Positions 8,246 to 17,526 are shown, numbered from the stretch's first letter. The stretch: 64,000 nt of DNA from Nocardiopsis ganjiahuensis DSM 45031 (GCF_000341085.1 NZ_ANBA01000013.1:186001-250000), one strand, 5' to 3'. The notes: generated by a model not told the origin, from the sequence alone. Made by a program: numbers and translations.

Positions 8246-10750
8246 ATGTTCGAGAGGTTTACCGACCGCGCGCGGCGAGTGGTGGTTCTGGCTCAGGAAG
8301 AAGCCAGGATGCTCAACCACAACTACATCGGTACGGAGCACATCCTGCTCGGCCTCATCCACGAGGGTGAGGGTGTCGCCGCCAAGGCTCTGGAGAGCCT
8401 TGGTATCAGCCTCGAAGCGGTTCGGCAGCAGGTCGAGGAGATCATCGGTCAGGGCCAGCAGGCTCCGTCGGGGCACATTCCCTTCACCCCGCGCGCCAAG
8501 AAGGTCCTTGAGCTGTCGCTGCGCGAGGCGCTTCAGCTCGGCCACAACTACATCGGTACCGAGCACATACTGCTGGGCCTGATCCGCGAGGGCGAGGGCG
8601 TCGCAGCCCAGGTCCTCGTGAAGCTCGGCGCGGACCTGAACCGCGTCCGTCAGCAGGTCATCCAGCTGCTGCACGGGTACCAGGGCAAGGAGCCGCAGGC
8701 CACCGGTGCCTCCTCCGAGTCCACCCCCTCCACCTCGCTGGTGCTGGACCAGTTCGGCCGCAACCTGACGCAGGCCGCGCGTGAGTCCAAGCTCGACCCG
8801 GTCATCGGCCGGGACAAGGAAATCGAGCGCGTCATGCAGGTGCTCTCGCGGCGCACCAAGAACAACCCGGTGCTGATCGGTGAGCCCGGTGTCGGTAAGA
8901 CCGCGGTCGTCGAGGGCCTGGCGCAGAAGATCGTCAAGGGTGAGATCCCCGAGACGCTCAAGGACAAGCAGCTGTACACGCTCGACCTCGGGGCCCTGGT
9001 GGCCGGCAGCCGCTACCGCGGTGACTTCGAGGAGCGCCTCAAGAAGGTGCTCAAGGAGATCCGCACCCGCGGCGACATCATCCTCTTCATCGACGAGCTG
9101 CACACGCTGGTCGGAGCGGGCGCGGCGGAAGGCGCCATAGACGCCGCCTCCATCCTGAAGCCCATGCTGGCCCGGGGTGAGCTCCAGACCATCGGTGCGA
9201 CCACGCTCGACGAGTACCGCAAGTACCTGGAGAAGGACGCGGCTCTCGAGCGCCGCTTCCAGCCGATCCAGGTGGACGAGCCGACGATCACGCACGCCAT
9301 CGAGATCCTCAAGGGCCTGCGTGACCGCTACGAGGCCCACCACCGGGTCTCGATCACGGACAGCGCCCTCGTGGCGGCCGCGCAGCTGGCCGACCGCTAC
9401 ATCAGCGACCGGTTCCTGCCGGACAAGGCGATCGACCTCATCGACGAGGCCGGTTCCCGGATGCGCATCCGCCGGATGACCGCTCCGCCGGACCTGCGCG
9501 AGTTCGACGAGAAGATCGCCGCCGTGCGCCGTGACAAGGAATCGGCCATCGACGAGCAGGACTTCGAGAAGGCCGCATCCCTGCGGGACGACGAGAAGCA
9601 GCTGCTCAACAAGAAGGCGCAGCGGGAGAAGGAGTGGAAGGCCGGCGACATGGACGTCGTGGCCGAGGTCGACGAGGAGCTCATCGCCGAGGTCCTGGCC
9701 GCCTCCACCGGCATCCCGGTCTTCAAGCTGACCGAGGAGGAGAGCTCGCGCCTGCTGCGCATGGAGGACGAGCTGCACCGCCGGGTCATCGGCCAGGAGG
9801 ACGCCATCAAGGCGCTCTCCCAGGCGATCCGCCGTACCCGCGCCGGTCTGAAGGACCCCAAGCGCCCCGGTGGTTCGTTCATCTTCGCCGGTCCGTCCGG
9901 TGTGGGTAAGACCGAGCTGTCCAAGACCCTGGCCGAGTTCCTGTTCGGGGACGAGGACTCGCTGATCCAGCTGGACATGTCCGAGTTCATGGAGAAGCAC
10001 ACGGTCTCGCGGCTGTTCGGTTCGCCTCCCGGCTACGTCGGTTACGAGGAGGGCGGCCAGCTCACCGAGAAGGTGCGCCGCAAGCCGTTCTCCGTGGTCC
10101 TCTTCGACGAGATCGAGAAGGCCCACAACGACATCTTCAACTCTCTGCTCCAGGTGCTGGAGGAGGGTCGTCTCACCGACGCCCAGGGTCGCATCGTCGA
10201 CTTCAAGAACACGGTCATCATCATGACGACCAACCTGGGTACGCGGGACATCTCCAAGGGCCAGGCCATGGGCTTCGCCAAGGAGGACGACGCCAACACC
10301 AACTACGAGCGGATGAAGGCGAAGGTCAGCGAGGAGCTCAAGACCAACTTCCGGCCCGAGTTCCTCAACCGTGTGGACGACGTCATCGTCTTCCACCAGC
10401 TGACCGAGAAGGAGATCTTCCAGATCGTGGATCTCATGATCACGAGCCTGGACGGTCGCCTCAAGGAGAGGGACATGGGCATCGAGCTCCGCCCCAAGGC
10501 GAAGCAGGTCCTGTCCGAGCGCGGTTTCGACCCGGTCCTGGGCGCGCGGCCGCTGCGTCGCACGATCCAGCGGGAGATCGAGGACCAGCTCTCCGAGAAG
10601 ATCCTGTTCGGCGACCTCAAGGCGGGTCAGATCGTCGTGATCGACGCCGAGGGCGAGGGCACGGACGCCAAGTTCACCTTCAAGGGTGTTCCGAAGCCCG
10701 CCGCGGTGCCGGACACCCCCGAGGTGGAGTCCGCCGCCAAGGGCGAGTAG
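8246..10750 (+). CDS. clpC: ClpC AAA+ protease ATPase
   Basis: This 834-residue Hsp100 unfoldase feeds substrates to ClpP. Two N-terminal Clp_N repeats cover about residues 1-145 (the phrase [14 protein letters not shown] occurs in each). The first AAA+ module has Walker A GEPGVGKT (about 212-219) and Walker [13 protein letters not shown]-like coiled coil (about 420-460, [18 protein letters not shown]) follows, then the second AAA+ module with GPSGVGKT (about 549-556), the [13 protein letters not shown] pore-loop region and [17 protein letters not shown] (8232-8237) precedes the ATG. Size and order match ClpC of Streptomyces and mycobacteria, where it is essential or nearly so. Upstream ClgR- and sigma-R-like signals suggest stress control. 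Confidence 0.98.
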   Translation: MFERFTDRARRVVVLAQEEARMLNHNYIGTEHILLGLIHEGEGVAAKALESLGISLEAVRQQVEEIIGQGQQAPSGHIPFTPRAKKVLELSLREALQLGHNYIGTEHILLGLIREGEGVAAQVLVKLGADLNRVRQQVIQLLHGYQGKEPQATGASSESTPSTSLVLDQFGRNLTQAARESKLDPVIGRDKEIERVMQVLSRRTKNNPVLIGEPGVGKTAVVEGLAQKIVKGEIPETLKDKQLYTLDLGALVAGSRYRGDFEERLKKVLKEIRTRGDIILFIDELHTLVGAGAAEGAIDAASILKPMLARGELQTIGATTLDEYRKYLEKDAALERRFQPIQVDEPTITHAIEILKGLRDRYEAHHRVSITDSALVAAAQLADRYISDRFLPDKAIDLIDEAGSRMRIRRMTAPPDLREFDEKIAAVRRDKESAIDEQDFEKAASLRDDEKQLLNKKAQREKEWKAGDMDVVAEVDEELIAEVLAASTGIPVFKLTEEESSRLLRMEDELHRRVIGQEDAIKALSQAIRRTRAGLKDPKRPGGSFIFAGPSGVGKTELSKTLAEFLFGDEDSLIQLDMSEFMEKHTVSRLFGSPPGYVGYEEGGQLTEKVRRKPFSVVLFDEIEKAHNDIFNSLLQVLEEGRLTDAQGRIVDFKNTVIIMTTNLGTRDISKGQAMGFAKEDDANTNYERMKAKVSEELKTNFRPEFLNRVDDVIVFHQLTEKEIFQIVDLMITSLDGRLKERDMGIELRPKAKQVLSERGFDPVLGARPLRRTIQREIEDQLSEKILFGDLKAGQIVVIDAEGEGTDAKFTFKGVPKPAAVPDTPEVESAAKGE

Positions 10751-10786
10751 CACCGCCGGCCGGTTCCGTACCGGCTCCGGTCTGAG

Positions 10787-10818
10787 GACGGGGGCATCCC
10801 TTCGGGGGTGCCCCCGTC
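10787..10818 (+). terminator. Terminator after clpC
   Basis: GACGGGGGCA (10787-10796) pairs with TGCCCCCGTC (10809-10818), extended inside by CCC/GGG around TTC. Confidence 0.8.
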
Positions 10819-10856
10819 GTCGTTCCCGGGAGGAGACCCCGGAGGGGGCGGGACGC

Positions 10857-10862
10857 TAGTGT
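10857..10862 (+). promoter_or_regulatory. -10 element deciding the start of the DUF3105 gene
   Basis: TAGTGT lies exactly 7 nt before the GTG at 10870 and overlaps the earlier in-frame GTG at 10861, which therefore cannot be the start of a leaderless message. Confidence 0.5.
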
Positions 10863-10869
10863 GCGGTTC

Positions 10870-11820
10870 GTGGCCTATCCAAACGATCCCCGCCAGGGCG
10901 GCTCTCAGCCCTCGCAGGGGCCTTCTCCCGGTTCCCCGTCCCCGAACGGCCCCTCGGGGGCTCACGAAGCGCCTCAGGGGCCTCCCTCAGGCCAGGGTCC
11001 GCCGCCCGGTTACCCGCCGCAGGGGCCGCCCCCCGGTTACCCGCCGCAGGGAACGCCTCCGCCCGGCTATCCGCCGCAGGGTCCTCCCCCCGGCTATCCG
11101 CCGCAGGGGCTGCCCCCCGGTTACCCGCCGCCCGGTTACCCGCCGCAGGGCTACCCGGGCGCACCCGCGCCCCAGCCGAAGAAGAGCTCCGCGGCGCCGT
11201 GGCTGATCGCCGGCGGCGTCGTGCTCGCACTGCTCCTGGTGGGAGCCGTGGTCCTCGGCGGGATGTGGATGTTCGGCAGCCCCGGCTCCGGCTCCAGCGG
11301 CGGCGGCACGGCCGGCAGCGGTGGTGCGGACGCCGACGGGGTCCAGACCTTCGAGGACCTGTCCCGGGAGCACGTGGAGACCGGCGAGACCGTCGACTAC
11401 GACCAGTTCCCGCCGGTGGGCGGTGAGCACTACGGCTTCTGGCAGAACTGCGGGGTCTACGACGAGCCGGTCCTGACCGAGGCGGCCGTCCACTCCCTGG
11501 AGCACGGCGCGGTCTGGATCACCTACGACCCGTCGCTGAGCTCGTCCGACGTCGAGGCGCTGGCCTCGCACCACGTCTCCGGGTCCTACGTGCTGGTCAG
11601 CCCCATGGAGGGGTTGCCCGCCCCGATGGTGGCCTCGGCCTGGGGCGCACAGCTCCAGCTGGAGGACGCCTCCGACCCGCGACTGGTCGCCTTCCTGAAC
11701 GAGTACGAGCAGAGCCCGGACTCCCCGGAACCCGGTGCGCCGTGCAGCGGCGGCTTCGGCGGTACCCAGGCGGAGTTCGACGCCGAGGGCGCCGGCGTCC
11801 TCGGCGCACGGATGGACTGA
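10870..11820 (+). CDS. DUF3105 membrane protein with Pro-rich N-terminus
   Basis: This protein of about 316 residues has a cytoplasmic N-terminus built of PPPGYPPQG-type repeats (about residues 40-95), one membrane span (about 113-135, WLIAGGVVLALLLVGAVVLGGMWMF), a Gly/Ser linker and an extracellular DUF3105 domain. The domain contains DYDQFPPVGGEHYGFWQNCGVYDEPV and AVHSLEHGAVWITYDP, the family signature with conserved His and Cys. The function of DUF3105 is not known. The GTG at 10870 is preferred because of the -10 hexamer before it. It converges on mutY across a terminator. The Pro-rich tail could bind cytoplasmic partners; that is inference. Confidence 0.85.
   Translation: MAYPNDPRQGGSQPSQGPSPGSPSPNGPSGAHEAPQGPPSGQGPPPGYPPQGPPPGYPPQGTPPPGYPPQGPPPGYPPQGLPPGYPPPGYPPQGYPGAPAPQPKKSSAAPWLIAGGVVLALLLVGAVVLGGMWMFGSPGSGSSGGGTAGSGGADADGVQTFEDLSREHVETGETVDYDQFPPVGGEHYGFWQNCGVYDEPVLTEAAVHSLEHGAVWITYDPSLSSSDVEALASHHVSGSYVLVSPMEGLPAPMVASAWGAQLQLEDASDPRLVAFLNEYEQSPDSPEPGAPCSGGFGGTQAEFDAEGAGVLGARMD
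10996..11157 (+). repeat. Tandem repeat encoding PPPGYPPQG units
   Basis: About five imperfect 27-33 bp copies encode GPPPGYPPQG-like blocks within the DUF3105 gene. Copy number is likely to vary between strains. Confidence 0.8.
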
Positions 11821-11827
11821 GCGCTCC

Positions 11828-11848
11828 GGTCCGCCGGGCCGGCGGACC
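11828..11848. terminator. Bidirectional terminator between convergent genes
   Basis: GGTCCGCCG-ggc-CGGCGGACC forms a 9-bp stem with a 3-nt loop between the DUF3105 gene and mutY. Confidence 0.7.
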
Positions 11849-11865
11849 CTGGGCGGGGCGCCGGG

Positions 11866-12741
11866 TTACCCGGGCAGCGCGTAGCGGCCGTCCTCCAGGG
11901 GATCGACGAGGCCGTCGGAGACCAGGGCGTCGAGGGCGCGTTCACGCTGGACGCGGTCGTCCCAGACCGCGTCCAGCGCGCTCTTGGCCACGGGGTCGGG
12001 GGAGTCGCGCAGTACGGCGAGGAGCTTGCCGCGCACCTGCCGGTCGGTGCCCGCGTAGGTCTGTCCGCGCCGGGGCGGGCCGTCGTGGGCGGGTTTGCCC
12101 GCGAGTTTCCAGGCGCACTGTCCGGCGATGGGGCAGTCCGCGCAACGCGGGGCGCGCGCGGTGCAGACCAGGGCGCCCAACTCCATCACCGCCACGGCCC
12201 AGCGGGCCGCGACGGAGGGCGTCGGCGGCAGGAGCGACTCGGCCAGGGCGGTCTCCGCCTTGGTCTGTGCTTTCGGCGGGTACTCGATCCCGGTTTCGGC
12301 CCGGGCCAGGACCCGCCGCACGTTGGTGTCCAGAACCGCGTGTCGCTGCCCGTAGGCGAAGCTCGCCACCGCGGCCGCGGTGTACGCGCCGACCCCCGGC
12401 AGGCTGAGCAGCGTCGCGTGGTCGTCGGGGACCTTCCCGTCGTGCTCCTCGGTGATGGCGACGGCGCAGGCGTGCAGCCGAAGGGCCCGGCGCGGGTAAC
12501 CGAGCCGGTTCCACATGCGGACCGCCTCACCCGAGGGTTCCTTCGCCAGGTGGGCGGGGGTGGGCCAGCGTTCCATCCAGGCCTCCCAGGCGGGGAGTAC
12601 CCGCACGACGGGGGTCTGCTGGAGCATGATCTCGCTGACCAGAATGGACCAGGACGAGGCGTTCGGTGCACGCCAGGGAAGATCTCGGGCGTTGGTCTCG
12701 TACCACGCCAGAACCGCGGTGCTGTAAGGGTTATCGCTCAT
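11866..12741 (-). CDS. mutY: A/G-specific adenine glycosylase MutY, short form
   Basis: This 291-residue base-excision repair enzyme removes adenine paired with 8-oxoguanine. The HhH-GPD fold is complete: SEIMLQQTPV with the catalytic Glu, LPGVGAYTAAAVASFAYGQRHAVLDTNVRRV with the hairpin and catalytic Asp, and a [4Fe-4S] loop C-x6-C-x2-C-x5-C in CTARAPRCADCPIAGQC. The C-terminus is only about 60 residues past the cluster, so the NUDIX-like 8-oxoG-recognition domain of E. coli MutY is reduced or absent, as in other actinobacteria. It is divergent from the gene at 12805 with a 63-bp gap and no clear ribosome site. Confidence 0.93.
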   Translation of the reverse strand: MSDNPYSTAVLAWYETNARDLPWRAPNASSWSILVSEIMLQQTPVVRVLPAWEAWMERWPTPAHLAKEPSGEAVRMWNRLGYPRRALRLHACAVAITEEHDGKVPDDHATLLSLPGVGAYTAAAVASFAYGQRHAVLDTNVRRVLARAETGIEYPPKAQTKAETALAESLLPPTPSVAARWAVAVMELGALVCTARAPRCADCPIAGQCAWKLAGKPAHDGPPRRGQTYAGTDRQVRGKLLAVLRDSPDPVAKSALDAVWDDRVQRERALDALVSDGLVDPLEDGRYALPG

Positions 12742-12804
12742 CTTTAACGGGAAATCGGCGGGTTGAGTAGGTGAGGGGCGCGCAAAACCGCAATACTACG
12801 GCCC

Positions 12805-13572
12805 ATGGCGTCAAGTACCGGACACCCAGCACCCGTCAGCCGTGAGACCTACTGGAAGCGACGGGCCTTCGTACTGGCTGGTGTGATGCTGGTGTTCACA
12901 CTGATCGCGCTCGCCTTCCGGGACACCGGTGACGACGCCGATCCGGCGGGCTCCCAGGCGGGTGTCGAGGAGCCCGAGGCCTCCCCCAGTGTCCCAGCCG
13001 AAGAGCCCTCCGACCCCGAAACCGAGGAAGAGACCGAGGATCCGTCCCCTTCGCCCTCCCCGTCGCCCTCGGAGGAGGACGGCAACAAGGACGAGGAGGG
13101 GTCCGGGGACGGCTCCGAGGGCGGCTCCGGTGAGGGCTCGGCCGAGGCCCCCGCGCCCGAGCGCCCCGAGGATCCGTGCCGACCCCAGGACGTCGTGGTC
13201 ACCTTCGACTTCGCGGAGCGGGACCGTGAGGTGTACGGCGGCGGCGCCGGCCCCGAGTTCAAGGTGACGGTGGTCAACGTCGCCGAGCAGACCTGCACCG
13301 TGGACGTGGGGCCCGAGGCGTTCGAGCTGAGGCTCGACTCCGGTGACGACCGGGTCTACTCCTCCGCCGACTGCGTGGAGGGGAAGGCCGAGGAGGAGCG
13401 CCAGCTCAAACGGGGCACCCCGCACGAGTACACGATCACCTGGGAGTTGGAGCGCTCCTTCACCGACTGCCGCGAGAGCAGCGCCAAGGCCCAGCCGGGC
13501 TGGTACAAGGCCAATCTGCGCGGGGACTACGTCGGCAGCGTCGACCAGCTGGTCTTCCAGCTCAAGGCCTGA
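12805..13572 (+). CDS. Unknown membrane-anchored protein with acidic Ser/Pro linker
   Basis: This 255-residue protein starts with a short basic cytoplasmic tail and one membrane span (about residues 24-41, FVLAGVMLVFTLIALAF). A roughly 80-residue low-complexity acidic linker (PSPSPSPSEEDGNKDEEGSGDGSEGG) follows, then an extracellular beta-rich domain from about residue 127 with four cysteines, likely two disulfides (PCRPQDVVV, EQTCTV, SADCVEG, FTDCRES). The layout resembles cell-wall-spanning sensors or adhesins, but I do not recognise the domain. The ATG sits a few bases after AATACTAC, so the message may be leaderless. It lies between mutY and an SSI-type inhibitor gene. Confidence 0.75.
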   Translation: MASSTGHPAPVSRETYWKRRAFVLAGVMLVFTLIALAFRDTGDDADPAGSQAGVEEPEASPSVPAEEPSDPETEEETEDPSPSPSPSPSEEDGNKDEEGSGDGSEGGSGEGSAEAPAPERPEDPCRPQDVVVTFDFAERDREVYGGGAGPEFKVTVVNVAEQTCTVDVGPEAFELRLDSGDDRVYSSADCVEGKAEEERQLKRGTPHEYTITWELERSFTDCRESSAKAQPGWYKANLRGDYVGSVDQLVFQLKA

Positions 13573-13664
13573 GACCGGGCGGGTTCCCGCAAACTTCACG
13601 ACGAACAGTCACCTAGTCGTTACTATTCGTGGTGAAGTGGTGTCCCCGTCCCAGGAGTTGACCA

Positions 13665-14063
13665 GTGAAACGCATCGCCACCGCCCTGACCTGTGCCGCC
13701 GCCCTCGCGCTCTCCCTGGGTGCGCCCGCGTACGCGGAACCCGAGACCGACCACGCAGGGGCCACCGGCTACACGCTCGAGATCCTCTCTTCGGAGGGCG
13801 GTCTCGGCGGTGTCCAGGACTCGGACCGCCGGACCGCCCTGGACTGCGACCCGGCCGGGGGCAGCCACCCCAGGGCCGAGGAGGCCTGCCGCCTCATCGA
13901 CGAGCACGGTGACATCGCCAGTGTGCGGATGGAGTCGGGGGGTGTCTGCACGCTGGAGTACCGACCGGTCACCGTTCGGGTCACCGGGGCCGAGGAGTAC
14001 CAGGAGACCTTCGGCAACGAGTGCGCCATGAAGAACACCAAGGGCGCGGTCTTCGACTTCTAG
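13665..14063 (+). CDS. Secreted subtilisin-inhibitor-like (SSI family) protein
   Basis: This 132-residue protein has a Sec signal peptide with probable cleavage after PAYA (residue 24). The mature part follows the Streptomyces subtilisin inhibitor fold: LDCDP...SHPRAEEAC (C61-C75) and GGVCTLEYRPVTVRVTG...FGNEC (C95-C120) reproduce the two conserved disulfides, and it ends AVFDF. Aligned with SSI (MCPM|VYDPV) the reactive bond falls at L97-E98, a Leu P1 residue suited to subtilisin- or chymotrypsin-like proteases; Glu at P1' is unusual. SSI proteins restrain secreted proteases during development. Its gene converges on radA. Confidence 0.88.
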   Translation: MKRIATALTCAAALALSLGAPAYAEPETDHAGATGYTLEILSSEGGLGGVQDSDRRTALDCDPAGGSHPRAEEACRLIDEHGDIASVRMESGGVCTLEYRPVTVRVTGAEEYQETFGNECAMKNTKGAVFDF

Positions 14064-14114
14064 GCACCGGGTTCCAGGTCCGGAGCTCCAGGGCAGGGCG
14101 CTTCCGGCGGTCGG

Positions 14115-15503
14115 CTACTCCTCGGCGGACTCGCTCTTGGGGCTCCGGCGCCGGCGGCGCCGCTCGACCCAGGACAGGGCCTCGCTCAGCTCCTCCACCT
14201 CGTGGACCCGGATGCCCTGGATCGGGTCGCCGAAGTGCTTGGGCACGACCGCCTGGGTGAAGCCCAGGCGCTGTGCCTCGGCGACCCGGCGCCGGACCCC
14301 GTTCACGCTGCGGACGTCGCCCGCCAGGCCGACCTCGCCGATGGCGATGAACCCGCTCGGCAGCGGGACGTCGTTGCTGGAGCTGGCCGCGGCCATGGCC
14401 AGGGCCAGGTCCACCGAGGGCTCGCCCAGTTTCACCCCGCCCACGGTCGAGGCGTACACGTCCATGTTGGCCAGCTTCATCCCGGTGCGCTTCTCCAGTA
14501 CCGCCAGGATCATGTTCACCCGCGAGGTGTCCAGACCCGAGGTGGCGCGGCGGGGCGCGGGCAGCGGGGTCGGTGCGACCAGTGCCTGCACCTCGGTGAT
14601 GAGGGGGCGGCGCCCCTCCAGGGTGACGGTCACGCAGGTGCCCGGTACCGGGTCGGTCCGTTCGGTGAGGAAGAGGCCGCTGGGATCGGGCAGTCCGAAG
14701 ATGCCCTTCTCGGTGAGCTCGAAGACGCCGATCTCGTCGGTGGGCCCGTAGCGGTTCTTGACCGCGCGCAGCAGCCGCAGCTGGGAGTGGCGTTCGCCCT
14801 CGAAGTGGAGGACGACGTCCACCAGGTGCTCCAGCATGCGGGGTCCGGCGATGGAGCCGTCCTTGGTGACGTGGCCGACCAGCACGGTCGCGATGCCGCG
14901 CTCCTTGGCGATCTGGATGAGCGCCCCGGTGACCTGCCGGATCTGGTTGACACCGCCGGGGACGCCGGTGGCCTCCGGGGAGACCATGGTCTGCACCGAG
15001 TCCACGATCAGCAGCTTGGGCGCCACCGCGTCGACGTGGCTGGCGAGCGTGGCCACAGAGGTCTCCGCGGCCAGGAAGAGCTGGTCGGAGAGGGCGCCGA
15101 GGCGTTCGGCGCGCAGGCGCACCTGGCCGGCCGACTCCTCGCCGGTGATGTAGAGGACGGGGGCCTGCGCGGCGCGCATCGCGGCGACCTCGAGGAGGAG
15201 CGTCGACTTGCCCACACCGGGCTCGCCGGCGAGCAGGACCACACCGCCGGGGACCGCGCCGCCGCCCAGGACCCGGTCGAGTTCGTCCACCCCGGTGGGC
15301 ACCGCCTCGGCGCTCTCCACGCTGATCTCGGTGATGGGGCGGGCCCGGGAGGTGACCGGTGCGGCCGCGACGGCGGAGGGCGCGGGGGGACCGGCCTCGT
15401 CGACGGTGCCCCAGGCCTGGCACTCGCCGCAGCGCCCCACCCACTTGAGGGTGCTCCATCCGCACTCGGCGCACCGGAACGTGGTCTTCGCTGCTTTTGC
15501 CAT
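14115..15503 (-). CDS. radA: DNA repair protein RadA
   Basis: This 462-residue RecA-like ATPase helps branch migration of recombination intermediates. It has the N-terminal zinc finger FRCAECGWSTLKWVGRCGEC, Walker A GEPGVGKST (about residue 90), Walker B LLIVDSVQT, the RadA-specific KNRYG motif (KNRYGPTDEIG) and a C-terminal Lon-protease-like domain (VYASTVGGVKLGEPSVDLALAMAAASS). The Lon-like catalytic Ser is not functional in this family. Start at 15503 (MAKAAKTTFRC) is chosen because the zinc finger follows at once and a -10 lies 7 nt before it; a longer frame upstream adds 21 unlikely residues. Confidence 0.96.
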   Translation of the reverse strand: MAKAAKTTFRCAECGWSTLKWVGRCGECQAWGTVDEAGPPAPSAVAAAPVTSRARPITEISVESAEAVPTGVDELDRVLGGGAVPGGVVLLAGEPGVGKSTLLLEVAAMRAAQAPVLYITGEESAGQVRLRAERLGALSDQLFLAAETSVATLASHVDAVAPKLLIVDSVQTMVSPEATGVPGGVNQIRQVTGALIQIAKERGIATVLVGHVTKDGSIAGPRMLEHLVDVVLHFEGERHSQLRLLRAVKNRYGPTDEIGVFELTEKGIFGLPDPSGLFLTERTDPVPGTCVTVTLEGRRPLITEVQALVAPTPLPAPRRATSGLDTSRVNMILAVLEKRTGMKLANMDVYASTVGGVKLGEPSVDLALAMAAASSSNDVPLPSGFIAIGEVGLAGDVRSVNGVRRRVAEAQRLGFTQAVVPKHFGDPIQGIRVHEVEELSEALSWVERRRRRRSPKSESAEE

Positions 15504-15510
15504 GGTCGAC

Positions 15511-15516
15511 ACGCTA
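15511..15516 (-). promoter_or_regulatory. -10 element of a leaderless radA promoter
   Basis: On the minus strand TAGCGT stands 7 nt before the ATG. A TGTC motif 12 nt before its first base partly recalls the PafBC-type damage promoter (TGTCRGTG-N8-TANNNT), but only the TGTC core and the spacing agree. Confidence 0.5.
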
Positions 15517-15699
15517 ACGGCTGTGAAGGACAGACCTCGTTGGAACGGGTGCGCCCCAGAGGGCACAAGAAAGTTACCTACGAGTTAGGGCGCCGGTTTC
15601 GTCAATCATGTTAAAGAGTGTGTGTGGGGACGGTCACCCTCCGTCCCCCGAGTCCCGAACACTCCGATGCCCCCGCTCCTTGGAGAGAGGAAAACCCTC

Positions 15700-16641
15700 G
15701 TGTTCCGCTTGCGCCGACCGCCCGCCGTCCCCCATTCCCCCACGGACTCCGCGAACCCCGGAAGCTCCGCGCGCCCCGGAGCCCTGCGCGGGCTCGCCCG
15801 CCTCAGCGCGCCGTTGGTCCTCGCGGCCCTGGGCGTCTCACTGGCCACCGCCCCCGTCGCGGCCGACGAGGTCGAGTCGGCCGCGTTCGGCCACTACGTC
15901 GCCCTCGGCGACTCGTTCGTCGCCGGGCCCATGGTCAGGGCCCAGATGCCGCTGCTGGGCTGCATGCAGTCCTCGGTCAACTACCCCAAGCGCCTCGCTG
16001 AGGAGCTGGGGATCGCCGAGATCACCGACGTCAGCTGTTCGGGCGCGGTGATGAGCCACTTCTACGAGGCGCAGTTCGACGACGCACCCCCGCAGCTGGA
16101 CGCGCTCCGGCCCGAGACCGACCTGGTCACGGTGGGTATCGCGGGCAACGACTTCGGCTTCTCCGAGGTCCTCGTCGAGTGCGCGAAGCGGAGCCTGGGC
16201 AACCCGTGGGGCAGTCCGTGCGCCAGCCACTACGGCGACGAGCTGGACCATCGGATCGAAGGGATGCGGGGCGAGGTCTCGGGTGTCTACGCGGACATCG
16301 CGGAGCGCAGCCCGAACGCCACGGTCCTCAGCATCGGTTACCTCCAGATCCTGCCGGAGAGCGGCGGCTGCTGGCCGAGCACGCCGATCGCCCGGGGCGA
16401 CGTGCCGTTCCTGGACGCGGCCCAGACGGCCCTCAACGCGATGCTCAAGGAGGAGGCGGAGGCCCAGGGCGCGGTCTTCGTCGACACCTTCGAGCGCGGC
16501 CACGACGTCTGCCAGGGCTCGGACACCCGCTGGGTCGAGGGGCTGATCCCGGAGGACGGGGCGCCGATCCACCCGAACAACCTCGGCATGGCGGCGACGA
16601 CCGATTTCGTCCGTGACGCCCTGGGTGTCCCGCAGCCCTGA
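15700..16641 (+). CDS. Secreted SGNH/GDSL esterase-lipase
   Basis: This 313-residue secreted hydrolase has a long Arg-rich signal peptide ending near ATAPVAA (about residue 55). The SGNH blocks are YVALGDSFVAGP (nucleophile Ser72), the Gly in SCSGAV, GIAGNDFGF (Asn) and the C-terminal D...IHPNNLGM (catalytic His). Six cysteines occur in the mature part, as in the three-disulfide Streptomyces SGNH lipases. The GTG at 15700 is chosen because GGAGAGAGG (15682-15690) stands 9 nt upstream; earlier in-frame starts lack this. It is divergent from radA. Likely an extracellular lipase or acetyl-esterase. Confidence 0.88.
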   Translation: MFRLRRPPAVPHSPTDSANPGSSARPGALRGLARLSAPLVLAALGVSLATAPVAADEVESAAFGHYVALGDSFVAGPMVRAQMPLLGCMQSSVNYPKRLAEELGIAEITDVSCSGAVMSHFYEAQFDDAPPQLDALRPETDLVTVGIAGNDFGFSEVLVECAKRSLGNPWGSPCASHYGDELDHRIEGMRGEVSGVYADIAERSPNATVLSIGYLQILPESGGCWPSTPIARGDVPFLDAAQTALNAMLKEEAEAQGAVFVDTFERGHDVCQGSDTRWVEGLIPEDGAPIHPNNLGMAATTDFVRDALGVPQP

Positions 16642-16718
16642 CGCACGGTCACCGGGCTCGGGGACGGATGGTTGGTTGGTGGTTCGCTGACCGTTTTGTC
16701 CACCGAGGTCAAGCAGTC

Positions 16719-16746
16719 TTTACCGTCTTTGGATACCGATTAGACT
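16719..16746 (+). promoter_or_regulatory. Promoter of the NlpC/P60 gene
   Basis: TTTACC (16719-16724) and TAGACT (16741-16746) are 16 nt apart, about 115 bp before the start codon. TTGTCCACC (16696-16704), an 8/9 match to the actinomycete DnaA box, lies just upstream. Confidence 0.45.
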
Positions 16747-16862
16747 ACGGAGAGTGACTTCTCGTGACGTCTGTGTGACCAATGGTGGTGTGTTGGGGGT
16801 CAGGAGATCCGCGTCACAGTGGCGCGGACGGCCCCGACGGACCATGCAGGGAGAACCACGTC

Positions 16863-17453
16863 ATGCGACTACCGCGACACCACGAGCAAACGCGGGCCTG
16901 CCGTTCCACCACGGACCCGGGGCGGCAGGCCGCACCCGCTCAGTCGCGTCGCCGTACGCCACGCGCACTCGCCGTCGCCGTCCTCGCGGCCACGGCCCTG
17001 GTGGCCGGGGGAGCCCCGGCCCTGGCCCAGCCCGCACCCACCGCTCCGGCGGTCGCCGCGGAGAGCGGCGCCGAACGGATCCACCAGGCGCTCTCCGCCT
17101 CCGCCATCGAGAAGGCCATCAGCGCCGCGGAGTCCCAGAAGGGCAAGCCCTACGCCTGGGGCGGGACCGGGCCGGACTCCTTCGACTGCTCCGGGCTGGT
17201 GCAGTACTCCTTCAAGCAGGCCGGCGTGAGCCTGCCCCGCATCGCCCACGACCAGGTCAACTCCGGGACCCGGGTCACCTACGCGAACGCCGAGCGCGGT
17301 GACGTCCTCTACTGGACCGACGGCGGCGGGTACGCCTACCACGTCGCCATCTACCTCGGCGGCGGCCGCATGATCGACGCCCCGAGCTCCGGCGGCACGA
17401 TCTCCGAGCGGGACGTGACCCGCCACAACCTCGCAGGCGCCGTCCGGCTCTGA
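16863..17453 (+). CDS. Secreted NlpC/P60 peptidoglycan endopeptidase
   Basis: This 196-residue protein has a twin-Arg-containing, Ala-rich signal peptide (residues 30-55, ending PALAQ) and a C-terminal NlpC/P60 domain. The catalytic Cys is C109 in DSFDCSGLVQYSF and the His is H160 in GYAYHVAIYLGGG; GKPYAWGGTGPDSFDCSG is the family hallmark. Such enzymes cut gamma-D-Glu-diaminopimelate bonds in stem peptides during growth or spore germination. GGGAGAA lies 8 nt before the ATG at 16863. No cyclic-di-AMP riboswitch, often found before such genes, is visible in the leader. The N-terminus lacks the coiled coil of RipA-type proteins. Confidence 0.9.
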   Translation: MRLPRHHEQTRACRSTTDPGRQAAPAQSRRRTPRALAVAVLAATALVAGGAPALAQPAPTAPAVAAESGAERIHQALSASAIEKAISAAESQKGKPYAWGGTGPDSFDCSGLVQYSFKQAGVSLPRIAHDQVNSGTRVTYANAERGDVLYWTDGGGYAYHVAIYLGGGRMIDAPSSGGTISERDVTRHNLAGAVRL

Positions 17454-17488
17454 ACCCCGCCGACCGCGCCGCTGCTCCACCGTTCTCC

Positions 17489-17526
17489 GACGGCCGCGCC
17501 CCCGTGCACCCGGGGACGCGGCCGTC
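17489..17526 (+). terminator. Terminator after the NlpC/P60 gene
   Basis: GACGGCCGCG (17489-17498) pairs with CGCGGCCGTC (17517-17526), and the loop can add a CCCC/GGGG inner stem. Confidence 0.75.

Noticed and set aside
8177..10753. An 858-codon minus-strand open frame across clpC
   Set aside because: It mirrors clpC codon structure in high-GC DNA, has Leu/Val/Gly-biased nonsense composition and no motifs; clpC is certain on the other strand. The same holds for the long minus frames at 1698-3902, 19605-22382, 44620-46959, 46815-48614 and 50209-53322.
16642..16862. Cyclic-di-AMP (ydaO-type) riboswitch before the NlpC/P60 gene
   Set aside because: Such riboswitches often precede cell-wall hydrolase genes in actinobacteria, but none of the conserved GGGGA/AACGGGGGA-like blocks is present here.
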